Origin: Microbacterium rhizosphaerae
GTDB taxonomy: Bacteria > Actinomycetota > Actinomycetes > Actinomycetales > Microbacteriaceae
DNA length: 64,000 nucleotides
Assembly (NCBI RefSeq): GCF_034120055.1
Contig: NZ_CP139368.1
Coordinates: 1,240,001 to 1,304,000 of the forward strand
Reading direction: 5' to 3'
Part shown: in pieces, positions 26,349-35,476 of the stretch
Position numbering within the stretch: position 1 is the stretch's first letter
Layout of the letters: each line of letters starts with the position of its first letter
Notes under the pieces: model-generated
What the model was told of the DNA's origin: nothing
Databases searched by the model: none
Seen by the model: only the letters and a program-made list of their open reading frames with translations
Program-made: the position numbers and the translations under genes

Positions 26349-28223
26349 ATGGCCTTGGCAGAGAGCTTCACCCGGACGACCGGCCCGATCACACGTCCCG
26401 TGACGGCGCTGCGCGAGTTCGGCGCCCGTCCTGCCTACACCGGCGCCGGCATGGACGCCCTCGTCGCCTGGGTGGACGAGGTGGCCGCACTGACGCAGCC
26501 TGCCCGCATCCACTGGGTCGACGGATCGCGCGCCGAGAACGACGCCCTCGTGCGCGAGATGGTCGCCGAGGGCAAGCTCATCAAGCTGAACCCCGAGTGG
26601 CGCCCCGGCTCGTACCTGGCCCGCTCGCACCCGAGCGACGTCGCCCGCACGGAGGGGCGCACGTTCATCGCCTCGGAGCGTGAAGAGGATGCCGGTCCCA
26701 CGAACAACTGGGCCGACCCGGCCGAGATGCGCGCCACGATGACGGGCGTGTTCGCCGGCTCGATGCGCGGACGCACGATGTACGTCGTACCCTTCTCGAT
26801 GGGAGCCGTCGGCGGCCCGCTGTCGCACCTGGGCGTGCAGATCACCGACTCGGCGTACGCCGTGGCATCCATCGGCATCATGACGCGCGTGGGCGACGCC
26901 GTCACCGCCCTCATCGCCGGCGGCCAGCCGTGGGTCAAGACCGTGCACTCCGTCGGTGCGCCCCTCGCCGAAGGCGAGCAGGATGCCGAGTGGCCCTGCA
27001 ACGACGAGAAGTACATCGTCCACTACCCCGACACGCTCGAGGTGTGGTCGTTCGGCTCCGGCTACGGCGGCAACGCGATCCTCGCGAAGAAGTGCTTCGC
27101 GCTGCGCATCGCGTCGGTGATCGGCCGCGACGAGGGATGGCTCGCCGAGCACATGCTGCTCATCCGGGTGATCGACCCGCGCGGCAAGGCGTACCACGTG
27201 GCCGCCGCCTTCCCGTCGGCCTGCGGCAAGACGAACCTGGCGATGCTGCGCCCGACGATCCCCGGCTGGCGCGTCGAGACGCTCGGCGACGACATCGTCT
27301 GGATCCGCCCGGGCGAGGACGGGCGCCTGTGGGCCATCAACCCGGAGGCGGGCTTCTTCGGCGTCGCGCCGGGCACCGGCGAGTCGACCAACGTCACGGC
27401 CGTCGAGACGCTGTGGGGCAACACGATCTTCACCAACGTGGCCCTGCGCCCCGACGGCGACGTGTGGTGGGAAGGCCTCACCGACGAGGCGCCGGCCGAG
27501 CTCATCGACTGGGAGGGCAAGCCCTGGACGCCGGCATCCGGCCGCCCCGCCGCCCACCCGAACTCGCGGTTCACGGTCAGTGCCGCGCAATGCCCGCAGA
27601 TCGCCGCGGACTGGGAGGAGGCCGTCCCGCTGGATGCCATCCTCTTCGGCGGGCGACGTGCGACCAACGTCCCGCTCGTGGTCGAGGCCACCGACTGGAC
27701 GCACGGCGTCTTCCTCGGCTCGACCATCTCGTCGGAGCGCACCGCCGCCGCGGAGGGCACCGTCGGCGAGCTGCGCCGCGACCCGTTCGCGATGCTCCCG
27801 TTCTGCGGCTACAACATGGCGGACTACTTCGGCCACTGGCTGAAGGTCGGCCAGGCGGCGCGCTTCGACCGCCTGCCGCGCATCTTCCAGGTCAACTGGT
27901 TCCGCCGCGGCGCGGACGGCCGGTTCCTGTGGCCGGGCTTCGGCGACAACTCGCGCGTGATCGACTGGATCGTCCGCCGCATCGACGGCGAGGTCCCGGC
28001 GATCGAGAGCCCGATCGGGCGCCTGCCGCGCGTGCAGGATCTGAACCTGTTCGGCCTGCGGATTCCGGCCGAGGACCTCGACGAGCTCTTCGCCATCGAC
28101 CGCACGTCGTGGGAGCGCGAGGCCGACCTCACCGAGGAGTTCTACGCGACCTTCGACGGCAAGATCCCGGCCGCCCTGCAGTCCGAGCTCGCCGCGCTGC
28201 GCTACCGCCTGCAGCGAGCCTGA
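26349..28223 (+). CDS. pckG: phosphoenolpyruvate carboxykinase (GTP)
   Basis: 624 residues, standard for the GTP-dependent enzyme, which converts oxaloacetate and GTP to PEP, GDP and CO2 in the cytoplasm, the entry step of gluconeogenesis. F-P-S-A-C-G-K-T-N (~residue 287) is the GTP-enzyme P-loop. [10 protein letters not shown] carries the metal-binding Asp, and M-G-P-type [11 protein letters not shown] and [11 protein letters not shown] are also family hallmarks. Two consecutive ATGs occur at 26346 and 26349; AGGAG at 26339-26343 is only two bases from the first and five from the second, so 26349 is preferred. The frame stays open upstream to 26142 but that stretch overlaps the divergent regulator. 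Regulated probably by the adjacent RamB-like protein. Confidence 0.95.
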   Translation: MALAESFTRTTGPITRPVTALREFGARPAYTGAGMDALVAWVDEVAALTQPARIHWVDGSRAENDALVREMVAEGKLIKLNPEWRPGSYLARSHPSDVARTEGRTFIASEREEDAGPTNNWADPAEMRATMTGVFAGSMRGRTMYVVPFSMGAVGGPLSHLGVQITDSAYAVASIGIMTRVGDAVTALIAGGQPWVKTVHSVGAPLAEGEQDAEWPCNDEKYIVHYPDTLEVWSFGSGYGGNAILAKKCFALRIASVIGRDEGWLAEHMLLIRVIDPRGKAYHVAAAFPSACGKTNLAMLRPTIPGWRVETLGDDIVWIRPGEDGRLWAINPEAGFFGVAPGTGESTNVTAVETLWGNTIFTNVALRPDGDVWWEGLTDEAPAELIDWEGKPWTPASGRPAAHPNSRFTVSAAQCPQIAADWEEAVPLDAILFGGRRATNVPLVVEATDWTHGVFLGSTISSERTAAAEGTVGELRRDPFAMLPFCGYNMADYFGHWLKVGQAARFDRLPRIFQVNWFRRGADGRFLWPGFGDNSRVIDWIVRRIDGEVPAIESPIGRLPRVQDLNLFGLRIPAEDLDELFAIDRTSWEREADLTEEFYATFDGKIPAALQSELAALRYRLQRA

Positions 28224-28251
28224 ACGCACTCGTTCCGGGGCCCGCGTTCCT

Positions 28252-28271
28252 CCCGGGTCCCGGAACCCGGG
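28252..28271. terminator. hairpin between convergent pckG and ABC exporter
   Basis: CCCGGGT (28252-28258), six-base loop, ACCCGGG (28265-28271) in a 55-base gap between two convergent genes. No T-tract follows in either direction, as is common for actinobacterial terminators. Confidence 0.5.
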
Positions 28272-28278
28272 CCGGCGC

Positions 28279-30294
28279 TCACACCAGCAGCTGGTGGCGG
28301 GCGAGGTCGCGGTACAGGGGCGTGGATGCGACGAGCTCCGAGTGCGTCCCCTGACCAACGACGCGGCCGTGGTCCAGCACGACGATGAGGTCGCTGTCGA
28401 CGACGGTGGACAGACGGTGCGCGATCACGATGAGCGTGCGACCGGATGCGACGGCGTCGATGGCATCCCGCATCCGCTGCTCGTTCAGACCGTCGAGGGA
28501 TGACGTCGACTCGTCGAGCAGCAGGATCGGGGGAGCGGCCAGCAGCGCACGGGCGATCGCGAGCCGCTGACGCTCGCCGCCGGACAGCATGACGCCGCCC
28601 TCGCCGACCGGGGCCTCGAGCCCCAGCGGGCTGCGGTCGAGCACGTCGCCGAGATTCACCTCGCGCAGCACGAGCTCGCACGCCTCGTCGGAGGCATCGG
28701 GGGAGGCCAGCCGCAGGTTGTCGGCGATCGTGCCCGCGAGGGTCGGCGCATCCTGTTCGACGTAGCCGAGCCGGGCGCGCAGGTCGTCGCGATCGAGCGT
28801 GCGCACATCGGCGCCGTCGAGGAGGATCGCCCCGCCGGTCGGGTCGTAGAACCGCTCGATGAGCGAGAGGGTCGTGGACTTGCCGGCGCCCGACGGCCCG
28901 ACGAGCGCGACCCGCGCGCCGTGCGGCACGGCGAAGGAGACGCCGCGCAGCACATCGCCGTCGGCGTCCGTCTCGACGTTCTCCGGTGCTCGCGCCTGCA
29001 GCGGTGAGGCGACCGCGACATGGGCGGACTCGAGCAGCGTCGCAGCCTCCGACTCGGCCTTGACGCGTGCCGCGACGACGGCGGCCGGGTAGCGGAAGTG
29101 CACGTCGCGGAACTCGATCGCCGCCGGCGCCTGTTCCGGTCCGCGGGCCTGTTCCGGTCCCCGGGCGTGTTCCGGTCCCCGAGCCTGTTCCGGTCCCCGA
29201 GCCTGTTCCGGTCCGCGAGCCTGTCGAGGGGTCGCACCCTCATCGGCTCCGGTCAGCGAGGCCGCGATGGCCGCGTCATCCGCCGTCTCGATGGGCAGGT
29301 CCAGCACCTCCTGGATGCGACCCAGCGCCCCGAGCGCCTGGTTCACCGACGTGATCGCGCCGAAGAACGAGCCGAGCGGCGCGATGAGCATGAACAGGAA
29401 CATGATGAACGTCACGAGGCTCGCGATCGTGATCGCGCCCGACGCGACGCGCAGACCGCCGACGCCGAGTACGACGAGGAGCGACACCTGCAGCGCGATG
29501 CCGGCGACCGGCACGACGAGCGCCGACACCTTCGCGATGCGCACGCCGATCCGGTAGGTCTCCTCGGCGAGCCCGCTCACGGACGCCTCCTCGCGGGCGG
29601 TGGCGCCCGAGGCGCGGACGGTGCGGATCGACCCGATGGCCCGCTCCACCCCGGATGCGAGCTCGCCGACCTTCTCCTGCTGCTGTCGGGTCGCGACCCG
29701 GATGCGTCCGCTCAGCGCGACGACGCCGGCGATGGCGATCGCCAGCACGAGCACGATGATGCCGAGCAGCACCGGGTCGATGACGGCCATCGCGATGATG
29801 GCGCCGACGAAGATCAGGGCGTTGCCGACGGCATCCACGAGACCCTGCGTCATGACGGCGTACAGCAGTGTCGTGTCGGTGCCCACGCGTGACACGAGGT
29901 CGCCGGTGCGCCGGGCGTCGAACTCGGCGATCGGCAGGTGCAGGATGCGCGAGATCAGCTTGCGGCGGCTCGAGTAGACGACCGCCGTGCCGGTGCGCTG
30001 CAGCAGGTAGTGCTGGTAGCCCGACAGCAGGGACGACGCGACGACGAGCGCGATGAGCGCCCAGACGTACGGCGTGAGCTGACCCTGCCCCTGGGCGCCG
30101 GCTTCGACGAGCGTGATGACCTTGCCGACCACCAGCGGCTGGAGGAGGGTCGCGACAGCGCCGAAGATGCTCAGCAGCACCACGATCACGAGCACGCGCT
30201 TGTGCTCGAAGAGGAACGGCAGCAGTTGCGTGAGGCGTGCGCGCGGGCCTTCGGGGGCGGTACGGCGGCCGCGACGGGAGGCGGTCATGGACAT
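28279..30294 (-). CDS. ABC exporter half-transporter (membrane and ATPase domains fused)
   Basis: 671 residues. Residues ~30-330 carry six membrane segments of the type I exporter fold. The ATPase domain shows Walker A G-P-S-G-A-G-K-S-T-T (~466), signature L-S-G-G-E-R-Q-R (~570), Walker B I-L-L-L-D-E-S-T-S-S-L-D and the H-loop I-A-H-R-L-S-T-V. Such proteins dimerise to export lipids or drugs; the substrate is unknown. Between the membrane and ATPase domains, residues ~353-388 consist of A-R-G-P-E-Q repeats encoded by an 18-bp tandem array that looks like an inserted and amplified REP sequence. The ATG at 30294 has GAGG seven bases upstream. A 34-base gap separates it from the small HTH gene upstream, so the two probably form an operon. 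Confidence 0.9.
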   Translation of the reverse strand: MSMTASRRGRRTAPEGPRARLTQLLPFLFEHKRVLVIVVLLSIFGAVATLLQPLVVGKVITLVEAGAQGQGQLTPYVWALIALVVASSLLSGYQHYLLQRTGTAVVYSSRRKLISRILHLPIAEFDARRTGDLVSRVGTDTTLLYAVMTQGLVDAVGNALIFVGAIIAMAVIDPVLLGIIVLVLAIAIAGVVALSGRIRVATRQQQEKVGELASGVERAIGSIRTVRASGATAREEASVSGLAEETYRIGVRIAKVSALVVPVAGIALQVSLLVVLGVGGLRVASGAITIASLVTFIMFLFMLIAPLGSFFGAITSVNQALGALGRIQEVLDLPIETADDAAIAASLTGADEGATPRQARGPEQARGPEQARGPEHARGPEQARGPEQAPAAIEFRDVHFRYPAAVVAARVKAESEAATLLESAHVAVASPLQARAPENVETDADGDVLRGVSFAVPHGARVALVGPSGAGKSTTLSLIERFYDPTGGAILLDGADVRTLDRDDLRARLGYVEQDAPTLAGTIADNLRLASPDASDEACELVLREVNLGDVLDRSPLGLEAPVGEGGVMLSGGERQRLAIARALLAAPPILLLDESTSSLDGLNEQRMRDAIDAVASGRTLIVIAHRLSTVVDSDLIVVLDHGRVVGQGTHSELVASTPLYRDLARHQLLV
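29129..29235. repeat. 18-bp in-frame tandem repeat ending in a REP-like unit
   Basis: Five units of GCCTGTTCCGGTCC(C/G)CG(A/G) at 29129, 29147, 29165, 29183 and 29201, then a terminal unit that runs into GAGCCTGTCGAGGGG. The period is exactly 18, so the host reading frame is kept and encodes A-R-G-P-E-Q on the minus strand. The same repeat type is found inside ribE at 36931-37034. Confidence 0.9.
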
Positions 30295-30328
30295 GGGTGA
30301 CCTCGTGTGTTCCGATCGGGGGAGAAGA

Positions 30329-30538
30329 CTATCTTCGCCCGTACTTCTTGTGCACGGCCTGACGGCTGACGCCGAGGGAGTCCGCGATGGCGACCCACGA
30401 GTAGCCGCGGGCGCGGGCGCGGCGCACCTGCTCGGCCTCGGCGCGGGCGAGCTCGGTCTGCCACGCGCGGATGCGCCGAAGCTCCGCGAGCGGCTCGCCG
30501 CCCGCAGCGGCGATCGCCGCCGGAAGGCCTTCGCTCAT
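30329..30538 (-). CDS. small helix-turn-helix protein
   Basis: 69 residues from the ATG at 30538, which has GGAG four bases upstream; the longer reading from TTG at 30562 would start inside an operator-like palindrome and is less likely. A coiled N-terminal helix (L-R-R-I-R-A-W-Q-T-E-L-A-R-A-E-A-E-Q-V) leads into an HTH R-G-Y-S-W-V-A-I-A-D-S-L-G-V-S-R-Q-A-V-H, then a basic tail K-K-Y-G-R-R. This looks like a compact DNA-binding regulator of the type often found beside Clp or transporter genes in actinobacteria. It is followed after 34 bases by the ABC exporter and preceded by two palindromes, suggesting autoregulation of the pair. Specific function unknown. Confidence 0.75.
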   Translation of the reverse strand: MSEGLPAAIAAAGGEPLAELRRIRAWQTELARAEAEQVRRARARGYSWVAIADSLGVSRQAVHKKYGRR

Positions 30539-30557
30539 CTCCGCTCCGTTTCGTCGC

Positions 30558-30573
30558 GTCAACTTTAGTTGAC
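30558..30573. promoter_or_regulatory. palindromic operator-like site O1
   Basis: GTCAACTTTAGTTGAC: seven-base arms GTCAACT/AGTTGAC around a two-base centre, just upstream of the small HTH gene. A second palindrome with the same GTCAAC/GTTGAC arms is centred 28 bases further on. Confidence 0.65.
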
Positions 30574-30585
30574 ACGATCCGGGCC

Positions 30586-30601
30586 GTCAACCTGAGTTGA
30601 C
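30586..30601. promoter_or_regulatory. palindromic operator-like site O2
   Basis: GTCAACCTGAGTTGAC shares the GTCAAC-N4-GTTGAC arrangement with O1. The 28-base centre spacing puts the two sites close to the same helix face if spacing of about 2.7 turns is tolerated. Probably the binding sites of the adjacent small HTH protein. Confidence 0.65.
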
Positions 30602-30877
30602 GCCCTGTTCTGTCCAGGAGTTTTGGATGAAGCGTCCAGGTTGCGCCCATAGCGTGAACGAGTCCGTTGAAGCGGTAGCGCCTGATCACGGTTCTGCAAC
30701 GTTTCGACAAAGCGTGCACGTGCGTGCGTCAAGACGGATGCCTCGACCCGACGAGGCGGCGACTACCCGTAACCGTTTCGTTGTGCGAGGCGACCAGCCT
30801 GCACGGGCGCGACCGCGTCCGCTCCCCGGCGTGCGCGCCGGGCGGACAAAGCAGGGAAGCACGATCATCGGAGCCCC
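30602..30877 (+). other. gene-free leader upstream of the transglycosylase-like gene, with a GC hairpin
   Basis: No convincing gene. The main structure is a hairpin at 30817-30847: GTCCG, a three-base bulge, CCCGGCG, loop TGCG, CGCCGGG, CGGAC. It ends 22 bases before the GGAG ribosome site and could be a terminator-like attenuator or 5' UTR stem. I looked for a ydaO c-di-AMP riboswitch, expected for some cell-wall hydrolases, and did not find its conserved core. Confidence 0.4.
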
Positions 30878-31573
30878 GTGCCCTCCTTCACCACCGCCAC
30901 CCGAATCGCCGTGGTCGCCGCCGTCGTGGCAGCCGTGGCCATCCCGACCGCGGTGTCCGCCGCCCACGCGAGCGACACCGCATCCACCGCCGTCAAGCCC
31001 GTCGAGGTCGCCACGGCGATCAACGACCAGCTCGTGCTCGGAAAGGCTGAGGTCGCCCTCGAGCCCGTCCGGCCGGACTACGACCAGCTCCAGCTGGGCA
31101 AGACGCACGTCATGAAGACCGCCGCCTTCAGCGACGACGCACCGACGATCGTCGGCGTGCCCTACGTCCCGCCGCCCCCCGCGCCCCCGGCACCGGCACC
31201 GGCGCCGAAGCCGAAGCCCAAGGTCGTGGCCAAGCCCGCTCCGAAGCCGCGGGTCGCCGCGCCCGCTCCCGTGTCCGTCCCGGCGGGCGACGTGCGCGCG
31301 ATCGGCCAGCAGCTCGCCGCCCAGCGCGGCTGGGGCGCCGACCAGTTCGCGTGCCTGAACGCCCTGTGGAACCGCGAGTCGGGCTGGCGCGTCACCGCGA
31401 GCAACTCGAGCGGGGCCTACGGCATCCCGCAGGCGCTCCCCGGATCGAAGATGGGCGCGGGCTGGCAGAGCGACCCGGTCGTCCAGATCACGTGGGGCCT
31501 CAACTACATCGCCGGCCGCTACGGCACGCCGTGCGGCGCGTGGGCGCACTCCCAGTCGACCGGCTGGTACTGA
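30878..31573 (+). CDS. secreted lytic transglycosylase-like protein
   Basis: 231 residues from a GTG at 30878 with CGGAG four bases upstream. Residues 1-32 form a Sec signal peptide (hydrophobic I-A-V-V-A-A-V-V-A-A-V-A-I-P, then A-H-A-S). A Pro/Ala/Lys-rich linker (residues ~94-136, P-P-P-A-P-P-A-P-A-P and P-K-P-K-P-K) leads to a C-terminal lysozyme-like domain. That domain has W-N-R-E-S-G-W (Glu ~167 as likely catalytic acid), S-S-G-A-Y-G-I-P-Q and a terminal H-S-Q-S-T-G-W-Y, the pattern of actinobacterial transglycosylase-like cell-wall hydrolases. It probably cleaves or remodels peptidoglycan outside the membrane. No LysM or other wall-binding domain is seen; the Lys-rich linker may serve instead. 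Confidence 0.85.
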   Translation: MPSFTTATRIAVVAAVVAAVAIPTAVSAAHASDTASTAVKPVEVATAINDQLVLGKAEVALEPVRPDYDQLQLGKTHVMKTAAFSDDAPTIVGVPYVPPPPAPPAPAPAPKPKPKVVAKPAPKPRVAAPAPVSVPAGDVRAIGQQLAAQRGWGADQFACLNALWNRESGWRVTASNSSGAYGIPQALPGSKMGAGWQSDPVVQITWGLNYIAGRYGTPCGAWAHSQSTGWY

Positions 31574-31599
31574 GCCGCAGCCGCTGAGTCGAGCCCGGT

Positions 31600-31623
31600 C
31601 CGGGGACGCCATCGTGTCCCCGG
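31600..31623 (+). terminator. hairpin after the transglycosylase-like gene
   Basis: CCGGGGAC (31600-31607), eight-base loop, GTCCCCGG (31616-31623): a perfect eight-base stem 26 bases after the stop. It sits immediately before the -10 box of the downstream ABC operon. Confidence 0.55.
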
Positions 31624-31630
31624 CCCGGGC

Positions 31631-31636
31631 TAGTCT
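31631..31636 (+). promoter_or_regulatory. -10 element of the Drr-type ABC operon (leaderless)
   Basis: TAGTCT, six bases, then the GTG at 31643. No ribosome site precedes the GTG. Confidence 0.6.
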
Positions 31637-31642
31637 CGTTGG

Positions 31643-32580
<938 letters not shown>

Positions 32581-32584
<4 letters not shown>

Positions 32585-33477
32585 CCTTCCTGCCGGTTGG
32601 TGAGCCTGTCGAACCACAGGCGCCGGGCTCTGCGGCCCAGCCGTCGCTGGACGAGCTGCGCGCCGAGGCGATGGCGTGGGGTCGCAAGCCGCGCCGCCGA
32701 GGCGCGCTCTATGTCGCCGATCACGTCGTGCACGCCATGCGCGCGTACGGCTGGACGATCATCGTCGGCGCGCTGGGTCAGCCCATCCTCTATCTCGTCG
32801 GGCTCGTCGTGGGCCTCGCATCCCTCATCGGCGGGTCCGTCACGGACGCGTGGGGCCAGCACGTGCCGTACCTCGTGTTCGTCGCTCCGGCCCTCCTGAT
32901 GACCGCGGGGATCCAGGTCGCGAGCGAGGAGTTCAGCTACCCGGTCATGGACGGGTTCAAGTGGCGCCGCTATTTCTACGGGTTCAGCGCGTCCCCGATC
33001 TCGCCGCAGCAGATCGCGACGGGTGTCGCCGTGGGCGCGAGCGCCCGCGTCCTGCTCGCGACGGCGGGCTACTTCGTCTTCGTCTGGCTGTTCCAGGCCG
33101 TGCCCCACGGCGGCAGCGGCTGGCTCGCCATCCCGATCGGCGTGCTCGCGGCCTGGTCGTTCGGGATGCCGCTCCTGGCCTACGCGGCGTCGCTGCAGAA
33201 CGACGCAGGCCAGTTCGCCATGGTTCAGCGGTTCGTCTTCATGCCGATGTTCCTGTTCTCCGGCACGTTCTACCCGCTCACCGCGCTGCCGATCTGGCTG
33301 CAGTGGATCGGCTGGATCTCGCCGCTGTGGCACGCGACCGAGCTCGGCCGCGTCGTGACGTACGGGGCGGCCGAGCCGGTGTGGCTCACCGTGGTCCACA
33401 TCGTCTATCTCGTCGCGCTCACCGTTGGCGGCTACCTCGCCGCGCGCAGGATCTTCGTGCGGCGGCTGGGCGCATGA
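32581..33477 (+). CDS. ABC-2 type permease (first)
   Basis: 298 residues with six predicted membrane segments (for example W-T-I-I-V-G-A-L-G-Q-P-I-L-Y-L-V and F-V-F-M-P-M-F-L-F-S-G-T-F-Y-P-L), the latter being a hallmark of DrrB/NodJ-type exporters. It partners the upstream ATPase, with which it overlaps by ATGA. The first ~12 residues (V-G-E-P-V-E-P-Q) are encoded by a REP-like sequence at 32597-32611, so the N-terminus may be an acquired extension. Confidence 0.9.
32597..32611. repeat. REP-like unit inside the first ABC-2 permease gene
   Basis: GGTGAGCCTGTCGAACC matches the GAGC(C/T/G)TGTCGA core found at 29216-29229, 37018-37030 and (reverse) 59709-59730. It lies in the first 30 bases of the coding sequence. 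Confidence 0.55.
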
Positions 33478-33505
33478 GGCCGCGAAGCATGAGGGAGGTG
33501 GAGAG

Positions 33506-34333
33506 ATGACGACCGCAGACGTCCGCACGAGCGAGGCGCCCATCCGCGGCGGCGGCGTTCGCGCCCTCTACGCCGGCAACCCCGGCTCCGTCGTGCAGCG
33601 CGGGTTCATCGCCGCTCGCAGCAGCAGCTGGGTCGTGGTGCTGTCGGGTTTCTTCGAGCCCGTGCTGTACCTGGCATCCATGGGCATCGGCCTGGGGAGC
33701 CTGATCGGCGACGTGCAGACGCCCGCGGGCCCGATCCCGTACGCCGCCTACATCGCCCCGGCCCTGCTCGCCGTCTCGGCGATGAACGGCGCGATCTACG
33801 ACTCGACGTGGAACGTCTTCTTCAAGCTCAATCACGCGAAGCTCTACGAGGGGATGCTGGCCACCTCCCTCGGCCCGCTCGACGTCGCGCTCGGCGAGAT
33901 CGTCTACGCGCTGCTGCGCGGCCTGGTGTACGCGACCGGCTTCATGATCATCATGCAGATCTTCGGCCTGAACCTCGCCTGGACGGCGATTCTGGCGCTC
34001 CCGGCGGTGGTGCTCATCGCGTTCGGCTTCGCGTCGCTCGGCATGGCGGTCACGAGCTACATGAAGGTCTTCCAGCAGATGGACCTCATCAACTTCGTCC
34101 TGCTGCCCATGTTCCTGTTCTCGGCGACGTTCTACCCGATCACGATCTACCCGGAGTGGCTGCAGGTGATCGTGATGGCGCTTCCGCTGTGGCAGGGCGT
34201 CGAGCTGGTCCGGGGACTCACGACCGGCGTGCTCGTCCCCGACATGTGGTGGCACGTCCTCTACTACCTCGTCATGATCGGCATCGGCCTCGTCTTCACG
34301 ACGAAACGACTGCGGGCGCTCTTCCTCGATTGA
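33506..34333 (+). CDS. ABC-2 type permease (second)
   Basis: 275 residues. The ATG at 33506 has GGGAGG about ten bases upstream. Six membrane segments; F-V-L-L-P-M-F-L-F-S-A-T-F-Y-P-I parallels the F-S-G-T-F-Y-P motif of the first permease, so the two are paralogues forming a heterodimeric channel with the one ATPase. It starts 29 bases after the first permease. Two-permease Drr/Nod-like operons are common in actinobacteria and usually export lipids, polyketides or drugs; the substrate here cannot be read from sequence. Confidence 0.9.
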   Translation: MTTADVRTSEAPIRGGGVRALYAGNPGSVVQRGFIAARSSSWVVVLSGFFEPVLYLASMGIGLGSLIGDVQTPAGPIPYAAYIAPALLAVSAMNGAIYDSTWNVFFKLNHAKLYEGMLATSLGPLDVALGEIVYALLRGLVYATGFMIIMQIFGLNLAWTAILALPAVVLIAFGFASLGMAVTSYMKVFQQMDLINFVLLPMFLFSATFYPITIYPEWLQVIVMALPLWQGVELVRGLTTGVLVPDMWWHVLYYLVMIGIGLVFTTKRLRALFLD

Positions 34334-34384
34334 CCGCACGATCGGGCGACCTTCAGGTGGTCGAAAGGTTGGCCGGATTCAGCG

Positions 34385-34390
34385 TATGCT
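34385..34390 (+). promoter_or_regulatory. -10 element of the DUF2269 gene (leaderless)
   Basis: TATGCT, seven bases, then the ATG at 34398. Confidence 0.55.
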
Positions 34391-34397
34391 GACGGGC

Positions 34398-34847
34398 ATG
34401 GACACTCTCATCACGATCCTCCACGTGGGCACCGCGGTGTTCATCGTGGGCCCGATGGCGATCATCCCGATGACCGGCCTGCGCGCTCTGCGTGCGGGCA
34501 ACGCCGCCCAGGTTCGCACCCTCGCGACCTCCACGATGCTCTTCACCTGGCTGTCGCTGCTGACGTTCGTGTTCGGCTTCGGAGCGATGTCGATGGCGCC
34601 CGCCCGCTACCACCTGACCTTCACGACTCCGTGGATCCTGTGGTCCGCGATCCTCTACATCGTCGCGTTCGTCCTGAACGCGTTCGTCGTCGTGCCGCAG
34701 ATGCGCAAGGCGGCCGACGCCATGGTTGCGACGCCCGAGGGCTCGGCGCCGGTGCGGCCCGCGGGCTACGGGCCCATCGCGGCGACCAACGGCATCGCGT
34801 CGCTGCTGCTGGTCGTCGTCGTCATCCTGATGATCTGGAAGCCATAG
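34398..34847 (+). CDS. DUF2269-family integral membrane protein
   Basis: 149 residues with four predicted membrane helices (I-L-H-V-G-T-A-V-F-I-V-G-P-M-A; M-L-F-T-W-L-S-L-L-T-F-V-F-G-F; P-W-I-L-W-S-A-I-L-Y-I-V-A-F-V; I-A-S-L-L-L-V-V-V-V-I-L-M-I-W). The early H-V-G and the overall size fit DUF2269, whose function is unknown. The ATG at 34398 is preferred over the in-frame ATG at 34386 because the latter overlaps the -10 box. Confidence 0.75.
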   Translation: MDTLITILHVGTAVFIVGPMAIIPMTGLRALRAGNAAQVRTLATSTMLFTWLSLLTFVFGFGAMSMAPARYHLTFTTPWILWSAILYIVAFVLNAFVVVPQMRKAADAMVATPEGSAPVRPAGYGPIAATNGIASLLLVVVVILMIWKP

Positions 34848-34866
34848 CCGACGCAGAGCATCCACA

Positions 34867-34905
34867 GAGCGAGGCGGTCACCATCGAAGGGTGACCGCCT
34901 CGCTC
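34867..34905. terminator. strong bidirectional terminator
   Basis: A perfect 16-base stem (34867-34882 with 34890-34905, outer bases GAGCGAGGC/GCCTCGCTC) around a seven-base loop. It separates the DUF2269 gene (+) from the riboflavin operon (-). The 90 bases between it and the ribH stop hold no gene with a valid start. Confidence 0.8.
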
Positions 34906-34996
34906 GCCTCCGGCCCGTAGTGCGCGGGCAAACGCAGCACGAGGCGCGTCCGCGGCTCCTGGACGTCGAGGACGAGACCGACATCGGGCGGATCGG

Positions 34997-35476
34997 TCAG
35001 GCGCGGGCGCGCAGCTCCCGCAGGATGAGCGCTGTGCGCAGGGCGGCGTCGGCCGCCTCCGCGCCCTTGTCCTCCTTCGAGCCGGGCAGACCGGCGCGAT
35101 CCAGACCCTGCTGCTCGTTGTCGAGCGTGAGCACGCCGAACCCGACGGGCTTGCCCGTGTCGAGGGCCACGCGGGTCAGGCCGTCGGTCGCGGCCGACGA
35201 GACGAACTCGAAGTGCGGCGTGCCGCCGCGGATGATGACGCCCAGCGCCACGACCGCGTCGGCGCCCGCATCCAGCGCCGCCTTCGCGACCACGGGCAGC
35301 TCGAAGGAGCCCGCGACGCGCACGAGGCGCCAGGCGGCGCCCGAGGCGTCGAGGGTCCGCGCGGCGCCGGCGATCATGCCGTTCGTGATGACCTCGTGCC
35401 ACGTGCCGGCCACGACGACGACCGACAGGCCCGAGGCATCCACCCGCTCCTGCTCGGGAGCGCCGTGCCCGCTCAC
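34997..35476 (-). CDS. ribH: 6,7-dimethyl-8-ribityllumazine synthase
   Basis: 159 residues. Condenses 5-amino-6-ribitylamino-uracil with 3,4-dihydroxy-2-butanone 4-phosphate, the penultimate riboflavin step. Family motifs are W-H-E-V-I-T-N-G-M, V-A-G-S-F-E-L-P, A-L-G-V-I-I-R-G-G-T-P-H-F-E-F and P-V-G-F-G-V-L-T. Starts with GTG at 35476, whose GTGA overlaps the stop of the upstream ribBA gene, so it is the last gene of the ribD-ribE-ribBA-ribH operon. Confidence 0.95.
   Translation of the reverse strand: MSGHGAPEQERVDASGLSVVVVAGTWHEVITNGMIAGAARTLDASGAAWRLVRVAGSFELPVVAKAALDAGADAVVALGVIIRGGTPHFEFVSSAATDGLTRVALDTGKPVGFGVLTLDNEQQGLDRAGLPGSKEDKGAEAADAALRTALILRELRARA

Noticed and set aside
30602..30877. 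ydaO (c-di-AMP) riboswitch upstream of the transglycosylase-like gene
   Set aside because: Expected from gene context, but I could not find the conserved core blocks; only a simple hairpin is present.
34350..34376. Another REP-like copy (CTTCAGGTGGTCGAAAGG)
   Set aside because: Only part of the core matches and it overlaps the end of an ABC operon and a promoter; too weak to count.
34878..35402. Possible small gene downstream of ribH reading L-T-D-P-P-D-V-G-L-V-L-D-V
   Set aside because: The readable tail has no ATG, GTG or TTG start of its own, runs into the terminator stem, and the rest of the frame is a shadow of ribH.
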